Positions 1 to 5,269 of a stretch of 6,952 bases of DNA are shown here, piece by piece (the stretch's first letter is position 1; every line of letters begins with the position of its first letter). The notes below the pieces were generated by a model that saw only the letters and a program-made list of their open reading frames with translations, searched no databases and had not been told where the DNA came from. The DNA is from Verrucomicrobiota bacterium (GTDB lineage Bacteria > Verrucomicrobiota > Verrucomicrobiia > Chthoniobacterales > UBA6821), in assembly GCA_016871655.1 (NCBI GenBank), contig VHCR01000076.1, positions 1-6,952 of the forward strand. Direction: 5' to 3'. A program made the translations under genes and the position numbers.

Positions 1-36
1 GTATCTTTAATAGCAAAGTGAATTTTTAATGCATTA

Positions 37-49
37 CCACAAAGAACAC
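37..49 (+). repeat. Short copy of the dispersed CCRCAAAGAACRCAAAG repeat
   Basis: Bases 37-49 read CCACAAAGAACAC, identical to the first 13 bases of the copy at 1526-1542. The copy ends five bases before the pncC start codon, so it occupies the place where a ribosome binding site would be. The rest of the first 54 bases is AT-rich with stops in several frames, and I see no gene there. Confidence 0.6.
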
Positions 50-54
50 GGAAA

Positions 55-534
55 ATGAAAAATAGTTCTGATTTTCTTGCGGGAAAAATTATCCAGAAGC
101 TGCATCTCTCTTCACAAACCACGGCAACCGCAGAATCATGCACTGGTGGATTGTTGGCGCACACGTTAACGAATGTTCCTGGTGCCTCGGCTGTTTTTTT
201 GGAAGGAGTTGTGAGTTATTCGAACGATGCGAAGGTGAACTTGCTCAATGTTCATCCTGGCTTGATTGAAACGCATGGAGCCGTGAGCGCTGAAGTCGCC
301 CAAGCGATGGCCGAAGGCGTTCAGAAAAAAAGTGGGGCGACCTTTGGGCTAGCTACCACCGGCATTGCAGGCCCATCGGGAGGAAGTGAAGAAAAACCTG
401 TCGGAACTGTTTTTCTCGCCATTGCTCAAGCAGGCAAGCTCACAAAAGTTTGGAAAGAGTTTTTTCCAGAAGAGCGACTCTCTTTCAAAGAAAAAGTTGT
501 GGGGCGAATTTTAAATCGACTTTTGGAGGAATGA
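55..534 (+). CDS. pncC: Nicotinamide-nucleotide amidase (CinA C-terminal family, PncC)
   Basis: This cytoplasmic enzyme deamidates nicotinamide mononucleotide to nicotinate mononucleotide, recycling the NMN released by NAD-dependent DNA ligase. The 159 residues match the usual length of stand-alone PncC, without the N-terminal MoaB-like domain of full CinA. The diagnostic blocks are all present: AESCTGG at residues 26-32 with the family's catalytic serine at 28, SYSN at 54-57 followed by Lys60, the glycine-rich [10 protein letters not shown] at 101-110, and KPVGTV at 114-119. The first ATG with the natural N-terminus is at base 55; upstream is GGAAA with no real Shine-Dalgarno. The 3' end runs 24 bases into the convergent bioD. 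The family assignment is firm. The amidase activity is inferred from the family, since some CinA-like proteins have other or uncertain roles. Confidence 0.93.
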   Translation: MKNSSDFLAGKIIQKLHLSSQTTATAESCTGGLLAHTLTNVPGASAVFLEGVVSYSNDAKVNLLNVHPGLIETHGAVSAEVAQAMAEGVQKKSGATFGLATTGIAGPSGGSEEKPVGTVFLAIAQAGKLTKVWKEFFPEERLSFKEKVVGRILNRLLEE

Positions 535-1155
535 CGGATCAACTTCTTTTTGATGGGGGGAAATTTCTAAAAATGGAAGCTCTTCTCGCTTTGCAAAATT
601 TTTAAAAAATTCGCGATAGCCTGGAATCGCAGGATCGAGCTCGTCTTCCGGAAGATGATTGAGAATCATGCCTGCACAAGAAAGACCGTGAGCCTTAATA
701 GAATCAAGAGTGAGGAGGGCATGGTTTTTTGCGCCGAGTCGATTCCGGACAACAAGTAAAACTGGAAATCTAATCGCTGCTGCTAAATCAGCTGTCGTGA
801 AATCGTAAGTCAAGGGAACTTTCCACCCGCCGACTCCTTCGACAAAAAGTGAAGGATGTTTTTTTTTCATCTTCTCAACAAAGACGATGATGGATGGAGG
901 ATGAATGATTTTTTCTTCTAAGGGAGCCGCCTGCATTGGCGAAAGGGGATTCTTAAAAAAAAAGGGGGTGATCTCTTGCGGTGTGATCAGATGATCCGCA
1001 ACGGCTGATAAAATTTCCGAATCGCTCCAGCTGCCAGAAGCAAGAGGTTTAATAGCGACTGTTGAGTGACCAGCTTTGCGAAACGCTTTTGTAAGCAGAG
1101 CTGTCACGTAGGTTTTTCCGGCGTTGGTGTCGGTGGCAGTGATGAAAAAATTCAT
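511..1155 (-). CDS. bioD: ATP-dependent dethiobiotin synthetase BioD
   Basis: BioD closes the ureido ring of dethiobiotin from 7,8-diaminopelargonate, CO2 and ATP, the penultimate step of biotin synthesis. The 214 residues fit the family. The P-loop is ATDTNAGKT at residues 7-15 (usual form GTDTxVGKT). KPLASG lies at 36-41 with the substrate-binding lysine at 36, the Mg/ATP region VEGVGGW is at 105-111, and the family's NHALLTL block is at 144-150. The ATG at 1155 puts the P-loop at the expected distance from the N-terminus. The 20 bases before it are pyrimidine-rich (CATCCCTTCCATTCCT) with no Shine-Dalgarno. No bioA, bioB, bioC or bioF is in the window, so this gene stands apart from any biotin operon. 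It lies 76 bases downstream of acyP on the same strand and overlaps the pncC 3' end. I see no missing key residue. Confidence 0.95.
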   Translation of the reverse strand: MNFFITATDTNAGKTYVTALLTKAFRKAGHSTVAIKPLASGSWSDSEILSAVADHLITPQEITPFFFKNPLSPMQAAPLEEKIIHPPSIIVFVEKMKKKHPSLFVEGVGGWKVPLTYDFTTADLAAAIRFPVLLVVRNRLGAKNHALLTLDSIKAHGLSCAGMILNHLPEDELDPAIPGYREFFKNFAKREELPFLEISPHQKEVDPSFLQKSI

Positions 1156-1231
1156 AGGAATGGAAGGGATGAAAAAATTTTGAATGAATTTCTGAAATTG
1201 AAATGAGGCATCTAGATTTTGTGATGCATTT

Positions 1232-1510
1232 CTATTTCACAATTTTAAAACCACGAAGACGAGGTGACGTTTCTCTTGTCATTTCAGTTTTTTGCTCTGA
1301 GAAAATATGCCCGCTTAATGAGCTCTCACGAATCGCTTTTAAAAATTCTTCGATTTCTTCTTCTTCTCCTTGAAGGATGAGATGAACACGACCATCAGGA
1401 AGATTTTTTACTTCACCTGCAACATCAAACCCTCGCGCAAGTCCTAAAACAGTGGCTCGGAAGCCAACACCCTGCACTTTTCCTTCATAAGTAATTTCGT
1501 AAGTAGTCAT
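1232..1510 (-). CDS. acyP: Acylphosphatase
   Basis: This is a small cytoplasmic enzyme that hydrolyses acyl phosphates such as carbamoyl phosphate or 1,3-bisphosphoglycerate. The 92 residues match the single-domain family. The signature VQGVGFR at residues 12-18 carries the phosphate-binding arginine at 18, and the second signature, GEVKNLPDG at 32-40, carries the catalytic asparagine at 36. The C-terminal GFKIVK resembles the usual final strand. I chose the ATG at 1510. A longer reading from 1549 would add 13 residues encoded mostly by a non-coding dispersed repeat and has no family support. The leader is TTTTTTCCTAT before ATG, without a Shine-Dalgarno. It lies between proA and bioD on one strand. 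A metabolic link to ProA, whose partner ProB makes an acyl phosphate, is tempting but unproven. Confidence 0.93.
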   Translation of the reverse strand: MTTYEITYEGKVQGVGFRATVLGLARGFDVAGEVKNLPDGRVHLILQGEEEEIEEFLKAIRESSLSGHIFSEQKTEMTRETSPRLRGFKIVK

Positions 1511-1525
1511 ATAGGAAAAAATTAG

Positions 1526-1542
1526 CCACAAAGAACACAAAG
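1526..1542 (+). repeat. Full copy of the dispersed CCRCAAAGAACRCAAAG repeat
   Basis: The copy reads CCACAAAGAACACAAAG on the plus strand. On the transcribed minus strand it lies 16 bases before the acyP start codon, read as CTTTGTGTTCTTTGTGG and followed by CTAATTTTTTCC. It forms the left arm of a hairpin with the inverted copy at 1567-1585. Confidence 0.75.
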
Positions 1543-1582
1543 AAATCAAAGAATTAATTTTTTCTTTTTTGTGTTCTTTGTG
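1527..1582 (-). terminator. Hairpin from two inverted repeat copies between proA and acyP; possible weak terminator
   Basis: CACAAAGAACACAAA (1527-1541) is the exact reverse complement of 1568-1582. The stem extends by one G-T and two A-T pairs to 18 pairs around a 20-base loop. In the leftward transcript the hairpin follows the proA stop codon at 1604 and is followed, after five bases, by six U residues (1521-1516). The stem is AT-rich, the loop long and the U-run offset, so termination is only a possibility. An mRNA-processing or 3'-end protection role, or simple insertion of two repeat copies, fits equally well. Confidence 0.4.
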
Positions 1583-1585
1583 TCC
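1567..1585 (-). repeat. Inverted copy of the dispersed repeat
   Basis: Read on the minus strand this is GGACACAAAGAACACAAAA, matching the copy at 1526-1542 over 15 consecutive bases. It sits 18 bases past the proA stop codon in the direction of transcription. Confidence 0.7.
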
Positions 1586-1603
1586 ATTTTCTTTTTTTTG
1601 TCG

Positions 1604-2887
1604 TTAATGTCGCACCTGTCCGTTCCCTCGAATCAAATATTTGTAACTCGTCAATTCAGCTAAGCCCATCGGGCCTCGTGCATGGAATTTTCCAGTGCTG
1701 ATGCCGATCTCGGCGCCGAAGCCGAACTCACCGCCATCGGTGAAACGCGTGGAAGCATTCCAATAGACGGTAGCACTGTCAACTTCGTGCAAGAATTGCT
1801 CAGCCGTTTTTTGATTTTCGGTCACGATCAGATCACTGTGATGCGAGCCGTGAGTCTCAATGTGATCGATCGCTTCTTCTAGAGAAGTAACGGTTTTGAG
1901 AGCCAGAGTGAGTGCTAAAAATTCTGTTCGAAAATCGTCTTCGCTTGCTGTTTTAATTTGTTGAGAAAAATTTTTCTTCAACGTCTCAGAAAAAAGCAAG
2001 AGGAGTTCAGAAGAGCAACGAAGTTCGATGCCTTCTTCCAATAATTTTTTTCCGGCAATTTTTAAAAATGGAGCAGCAATTTTTTCGTGAAGCAGAATAG
2101 TCTCTAGTGAATTGCAAGCGCTCGGACGTTGGTATTTCCCGTTAAAAACAAGTTCTGTAGCCATTTCTAAATTTGCCTCTTCATCAATGTAAGCAGCGCA
2201 GACTCCATCATAGTGTTTGATCACTGGCATGCGCGCGTGAGCAACTACTGTTTCGATGAGGCCCTTGCCTCCACGTGGAATAAGGCAATCGAGATATTGC
2301 TCCATTTCGCAGAGAACTTGAATTGCTGCACGATCAGTTGTTGGCACGAGTTGGATGGAGGCTTTAGGTAGTTGGCTTTTTTTCAAAGCTCGCTGGAGAG
2401 CGGCTGCTAGAGCCATGTTCGTTTCAAAGGCTTCTGAGCCACCGCGCAACAAACAAGCGTTTCCAGCCTTAAGGCAGAGAATCGCCGCATCAACGGTAAC
2501 ATTGGGACGTGATTCGTAAATGATGCCAATGACTCCAAGTGGTACGCTAACTTTTTGAAAAAACAAATCGTCTTCGCGTTTCCACTCGCTAAGAATTTTT
2601 CCAACGGGATCAGGAAGTGAAGCGGCTTGATGAATGCTTTTAACGATCTCTTGCAGGCGCGCTGGTGTCAGCGTCAAACGATCGAGGAGGGGAGCGCTTA
2701 TTTTTTTTTCTCGTCCGGCTTGCAAATCTTTTTCATTGGCCGCAAGAATTTCTTTTTCGCTGACTCCCACTTCCTCAGCCATAGCTAAGAGTGCACAATT
2801 TTTTTGCTCGGTGGAGAGCGTCGCTAAGCAACGTGACGCTTCCCGAGCTGCCTGACCTAGTGCGTGGAGTTCAGTGAAAATCGACAT
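1604..2887 (-). CDS. proA: Gamma-glutamyl phosphate reductase ProA
   Basis: ProA reduces gamma-glutamyl phosphate with NADPH to glutamate-5-semialdehyde, the second step of proline synthesis, in the cytoplasm. The 427 residues are close to the usual 415-420. The N-terminal half is the cofactor domain, with IYESRPNVTVDAA at about 123-135, LKAGNACLLRGGSEA at 139-153 and LIPRGGKGL at 202-210. The catalytic block KYQRPSACNSLET (251-263) contains the active-site cysteine at 258. The C-terminal signature FTDGGEFGFGAEIGISTGK and the following HARGPMGLAELTSYKY are intact. The ATG at 2887 gives the standard N-terminus. Its leader is a pyrimidine tract (TTCTTTTTTTTCACACG) with no Shine-Dalgarno, preceded by a degenerate copy of the dispersed repeat. 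proB is not in the window. acyP and bioD follow on the same strand. Confidence 0.97.
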   Translation of the reverse strand: MSIFTELHALGQAAREASRCLATLSTEQKNCALLAMAEEVGVSEKEILAANEKDLQAGREKKISAPLLDRLTLTPARLQEIVKSIHQAASLPDPVGKILSEWKREDDLFFQKVSVPLGVIGIIYESRPNVTVDAAILCLKAGNACLLRGGSEAFETNMALAAALQRALKKSQLPKASIQLVPTTDRAAIQVLCEMEQYLDCLIPRGGKGLIETVVAHARMPVIKHYDGVCAAYIDEEANLEMATELVFNGKYQRPSACNSLETILLHEKIAAPFLKIAGKKLLEEGIELRCSSELLLLFSETLKKNFSQQIKTASEDDFRTEFLALTLALKTVTSLEEAIDHIETHGSHHSDLIVTENQKTAEQFLHEVDSATVYWNASTRFTDGGEFGFGAEIGISTGKFHARGPMGLAELTSYKYLIRGNGQVRH

Positions 2888-2902
2888 CGTGTGAAAAAAA
2901 AG

Positions 2903-2934
2903 AATAGCTGCAAAAGAACAAAAATAAAAAGAAA
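2903..2934 (+). repeat. Degenerate copy of the dispersed repeat in the proA leader
   Basis: The plus strand reads AATAGCTGCAAAAGAACA and then an A-rich tail. It closely resembles AATAGCCGCAAAAGAACG, the minus-strand reading of the copy at 5234-5253. In proA mRNA orientation it appears as TTTTTGTTCTTTTGCAGC, followed by a pyrimidine run up to the ATG. This is the same orientation as in the acyP and secreted-protein leaders. Confidence 0.5.
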
Positions 2935-3012
2935 GAAAGCAGAAATTAAACCGAATAGTTCACCGTAAATCGTCGTGAGCCAGCAGAGCGTGCCATATTC
3001 GGATTAAAAAAC

Positions 3013-3156
3013 GGAGTTCTTGCATAACCCTACTGCTGGCGCGACTAGCAGCGTCGCGTCGGTGCTCGCTGCTCGAGTATTTCCATATACACTCCGCTGC
3101 TGTGCGCCGCCGACTCCTTGCTTTTCATCGCCAGCAGCGGGTTCTGCAAGAACTCC
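3013..3156. repeat. 144-base element bounded by imperfect 28-base inverted repeats
   Basis: The left arm is 3013-3041 and the right arm 3129-3156. Twelve terminal bases pair perfectly (GGAGTTCTTGCA with TGCAAGAACTCC), as do the inner nine (CTGCTGGCG with CGCCAGCAG). Between them are AACCC/GGGTT pairs, one mismatch, and a second mismatch with a one-base bulge. Internal foldable parts are CGCGAC/GTCGCG at 3040-3045 and 3053-3058, AGCAGCG (3047-3053) with CGCTGCT at either 3067-3073 or 3095-3101, and GTAT/ATAC around loop TTCCAT at 3077-3090. It is GC-richer than its surroundings and has no convincing reading frame. It may be a small non-autonomous repeat, a structured RNA or a regulatory hairpin. 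Confidence 0.65.
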
Positions 3157-3184
3157 AACGAAGAGCACAAAAATGCTTTGCTCT

Positions 3185-3201
3185 CTTTGCGTTCTTTGCG
3201 G
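3185..3201 (-). repeat. Copy of the dispersed repeat (GCG variant) abutting a start codon
   Basis: The plus strand reads CTTTGCGTTCTTTGCGG. The reverse complement is CCGCAAAGAACGCAAAG, which is the 1526-1542 copy with both variable A positions changed to G. It lies 12 bases before the ATG at 3214, and the intervening TTAAATATTTCC resembles the CTAATTTTTTCC at the same place before acyP. Confidence 0.7.
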
Positions 3202-3213
3202 TTAAATATTTCC

Positions 3214-4032
3214 ATGCTATTTTTTGCGGCTATTTTTGTACTTGGAAACCTCTCTCTAGATCACGCGGCACCTGTTTCTCAAACCGATCAGAGCTTCGAA
3301 GAGAGTGCTCATGAGCACATGCTGCAAGAGTTGGGAGTAAATGAGATTACGACACCACTCGTTGGAAAAATTTTTCGTGATCTCGAAATTTTTCAGCCCC
3401 CACCGCTCAATATGGTGAAAAATTTTAACAACAACGATACTTTTGATAATCGTTTGCAGACAGCCCTGCAGTTTGGAGCATTGGTTGCAGATGGTTTTGT
3501 AGCCACGATTGCACGCCAACAAACTTTGATGGTAGAAATTGGGAAAGCACTCATCAAAGATGCGAATGCCCTCGCTTCCGGTCAAAAATTAATTTATCGC
3601 AGCAAAAGTCTTTTTGAATTGGCAGATCGAAACGATTGGCAAGGCTTGCGAGAAGAATTGAATCGTTGCCAACGCGAAGTCGAAGAATCAATGATCGAAC
3701 TTCACGATGGCGAGATGGCTGATTTGATAAGCCTCGGCGGGTGGTTGCGTGGTTTTCAAATGGCGACACACGTTGCCGCCGATCATTATACAACGGAAAA
3801 AGCAGCAGCTCTCGTACGCTTACCAGTCATGGATTACTTTATTGAAAGGATGGATACGCTCAGTCCTCGTACGAAGAAACGACCGATTGTCATTACCTTA
3901 AGTGCCAATTTAAAAACGATGCGCTCGATCGCTGCTCAACATACAATTCCAGCATTGAGTGAAGTGCAGCAATTAAAAACGTTGGCCGATGAGGGAATGA
4001 CGGCCGCATTGCAACATGAGAAGAAACGTTAA
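3214..4032 (+). CDS. Uncharacterised secreted protein, conserved in Verrucomicrobiota-like bacteria
   Basis: The protein has 272 residues from the ATG at 3214. Residues 1-18 (MLFFAAIFVLGNLSLDHA) look like a short signal peptide with a cut after DHA, suggesting a periplasmic location. The n-region has no lysine or arginine, which is unusual. A longer reading from TTG codons at 3178, 3187 or 3196 would supply arginines, but those residues translate the dispersed repeat, so I prefer 3214. The mature part is mostly helical: ELGVNEITTPLVGKIFRDL at 39-57, QFGALVADGF at 86-95, a charged helix at 141-165, and LISLGGWLRGF at 171-181, which looks like the most conserved block. I recall similar proteins with the LGVNE and LISLGGWLRG blocks in Verrucomicrobiota. 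I know no function. There are no catalytic motifs, no lipobox and one cysteine (152). Its stop overlaps that of the next, convergent gene. Confidence 0.8.
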   Translation: MLFFAAIFVLGNLSLDHAAPVSQTDQSFEESAHEHMLQELGVNEITTPLVGKIFRDLEIFQPPPLNMVKNFNNNDTFDNRLQTALQFGALVADGFVATIARQQTLMVEIGKALIKDANALASGQKLIYRSKSLFELADRNDWQGLREELNRCQREVEESMIELHDGEMADLISLGGWLRGFQMATHVAADHYTTEKAAALVRLPVMDYFIERMDTLSPRTKKRPIVITLSANLKTMRSIAAQHTIPALSEVQQLKTLADEGMTAALQHEKKR

Positions 4033-5231
4033 TCTTTTTCTTCATATTCTAGGTCGTCTCCGTTGTAAGTAGGTTGTAACGTGTTTAAAGATTTATTATA
4101 TGTCTCAACACTTCCATACACACTCCAGCTTCCAGAGCGCTGTCTAGCAACGGGAGGCACGAGTCCTTCAGAAACTGTGATCTGATGTTGGTTACAAAAT
4201 GCTTTCAGTCTCGCTCTCGTTAAGTTGTAGGGATTAAAAGATTGGTCAAATTTTTTTAAAGCACTGGCCAATTTAGCATTGTCAATTTTTCCAGCAGGCA
4301 TAGTCAATCTACTAAATCCAAAACTAGCTTTTTCTTTAAAATAAGAAGAGCTCTTCATTGCGCTTTCTAATTCACTCTTGATATTTTTGTGAGCCATCTC
4401 AAGTTGTTGACGCTTCTCTTCGTTGATCAAACAAGCTTTCACAAAGGCTGGAAGAGGGAGGCCACAGAAATTAATATCTTCGATAGCACTATAACTTACA
4501 TTTTCACAAGTGTCATCATATGTATAACCAATCAAGGAGTGATCATGAGCATCATTATTGGCATGAACAATCTCACTTAGTGATGACCCCATACGATTGT
4601 CTTGGCCAGCTATCGAGCCATAGTCTCCACGCGTGGCTGCGGTAGAAATTTCAGGAAATCTGCGAGGATCTCTTCTTGAGCCACTATTGTCAAATTTAGA
4701 TTTCTCAAACATTAATGGAGAAGTTGAGCCCTTCACTACCTTGCTAACAATTTCAAAAGTACCATCGTCGTGAGGAATGAGAGAAAGTTGAGCTTTATCA
4801 TTCGTTTCAAAAGTACCGTCGTCATGCAACAGATAAGAACCTGTTTCGGTGTTTGCGACGATGCTATCACTACCAGGGAGAGAAGTTTCCATCCAGTTGC
4901 AGCAGCGGATGGCATCAAGCTCGGTGAGCCCTAGCATCGGACTGTGCGGATCTACTCCATGAGCAATGCCATAAAGAAAATGCGGCTGCTGATCCTCATG
5001 GGAGATCCCTCGAATAATTTCTCCACTCATTGCTTCAGGATCATAAAGCCCATGAATATCCTCTGCTGAAGCCATGGCTACGAGGCACTGACAATATTCT
5101 TGAACCGTGAGGATATTGGCGTCGCAATTCTGATTATCATCGATTGCAAAAGAACGATGAGAAATAAAGGAGATTAAAAATAAAAATGAGAGGATGTAAG
5201 GACGCAGGGGGTACATAAAAATTTTTTGCAC
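4029..5231 (-). CDS. Exported protein with a diverged FGE/SUMF1-like N-terminal region and unknown C-terminus
   Basis: The frame starts at GTG 5231 (400 residues) or ATG 5216 (395 residues); the ATG is at least as likely, and neither has a Shine-Dalgarno. From the ATG, residues YPLRPYILSFLFLISF then SHRSFA form a signal peptide. Numbering from the GTG, residues 41-134 resemble the start of formylglycine-generating-enzyme/sulfatase-modifying domains: LTVQEYCQCL, then GLYDPEAM, then LTELDAIRCCNWM and NTETGSYLL follow the family pattern (EYCxFLNAVA, GLYN, DAxRFxNWL, TExGAYxL). The later FGE core, including the WRLPTEAEWEYAA-type block, is absent. HDDGTFE occurs twice (136-142, 154-160). Residues 161-250 are polar and unrecognised, 271-300 are likely helical or coiled-coil, and eight cysteines follow the signal region. 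Catalysis is unlikely. The gene looks AT-richer than its neighbours. Confidence 0.72.
   Translation of the reverse strand: MQKIFMYPLRPYILSFLFLISFISHRSFAIDDNQNCDANILTVQEYCQCLVAMASAEDIHGLYDPEAMSGEIIRGISHEDQQPHFLYGIAHGVDPHSPMLGLTELDAIRCCNWMETSLPGSDSIVANTETGSYLLHDDGTFETNDKAQLSLIPHDDGTFEIVSKVVKGSTSPLMFEKSKFDNSGSRRDPRRFPEISTAATRGDYGSIAGQDNRMGSSLSEIVHANNDAHDHSLIGYTYDDTCENVSYSAIEDINFCGLPLPAFVKACLINEEKRQQLEMAHKNIKSELESAMKSSSYFKEKASFGFSRLTMPAGKIDNAKLASALKKFDQSFNPYNLTRARLKAFCNQHQITVSEGLVPPVARQRSGSWSVYGSVETYNKSLNTLQPTYNGDDLEYEEKD
4751..4826 (-). repeat. In-frame internal duplication encoding HDDGTFE twice
   Basis: Bases 4751-4772 and 4805-4826 match at 20 of 22 positions with a spacing of exactly 54 bases, or 18 codons. 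Both mismatches are silent, so each copy encodes HDDGTFE. The rest of the 18-codon units has diverged. This suggests a local tandem duplication inside the exported protein gene, just after its FGE-like part. Confidence 0.6.
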
Positions 5232-5233
5232 AA

Positions 5234-5253
5234 CTTTTTGCGTTCTTTTGCGG
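5234..5253 (-). repeat. Copy of the dispersed repeat between the two leftward genes
   Basis: The minus strand reads CCGCAAAAGAACGCAAAAAG, preceded by AATAG. It is the dispersed repeat with one or two extra A residues in each A-run. It lies between the stop codon of the membrane protein (5270) and the start of the exported protein, so it falls in the spacer if the two are co-transcribed. Confidence 0.65.
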
Positions 5254-5269
5254 CTATTCCTTTAACTTT

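Larger units (their letters stand above)
2888..3213. promoter_or_regulatory. 326-base divergent intergenic region between proA and the secreted-protein gene
   Basis: This gap must carry promoters for both divergent genes, but I cannot place -35/-10 pairs with confidence. From proA outward it holds an AT-rich stretch with a degenerate dispersed repeat (2903-2934), about 80 bases without clear features, a GC-richer inverted-repeat element (3013-3156), and a good repeat copy (3185-3201) leading into the start codon at 3214. Short open frames cross it, one of them ending in residues LCSLCVLCG that simply translate the repeat. I regard them as non-coding. Confidence 0.6.

Noticed and set aside
1208..1227. 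GCATC/GATGC hairpin between acyP and bioD
   Set aside because: The stem has only five pairs with a ten-base loop and no clean T-run after it on the minus strand, which is too weak to call a terminator.
1511..1549. Longer acylphosphatase start adding 13 residues
   Set aside because: The added residues are encoded largely by the repeat at 1526-1542, and the family normally begins a few residues before the YEGKVQGVGFR block, which fits the ATG at 1510.
1682..1882. Plus-strand frame antisense to proA
   Set aside because: It lies wholly inside a confident proA reading frame and has no family resemblance. It is a shadow frame, as are the other frames opposite proA, dsbD and the exported protein.
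829..3119. Shared string near CGCCGACTCCTT in bioD and in the inverted-repeat element
   Set aside because: The match is about a dozen bases, in a conserved coding region of bioD in one case, with no extension on either side.
3010..3159. AAC flanking both ends of the inverted-repeat element as a target-site duplication
   Set aside because: Three bases flanking a 144-base interval is easily chance. It is mentioned in the finding but not called as a feature.
3163..3185. AGAGCA/TGCTCT inverted repeat just before the repeat copy at 3185
   Set aside because: A six-base stem with an 11-base loop in this context is within chance expectation, and it is not clearly part of the larger element.
3020..3205. 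Short plus-strand frame ending in LCSLCVLCG
   Set aside because: It runs through the inverted-repeat element and its end is a plain translation of the dispersed repeat. There is no plausible leader and no protein-like composition.
3118..3213. TTG start at 3118 for the secreted protein, adding 32 residues
   Set aside because: The extension crosses the right arm of the inverted-repeat element and the dispersed repeat. The ATG at 3214 directly precedes a signal-peptide-like segment. The TTG codons at 3178-3198 remain a minor alternative.
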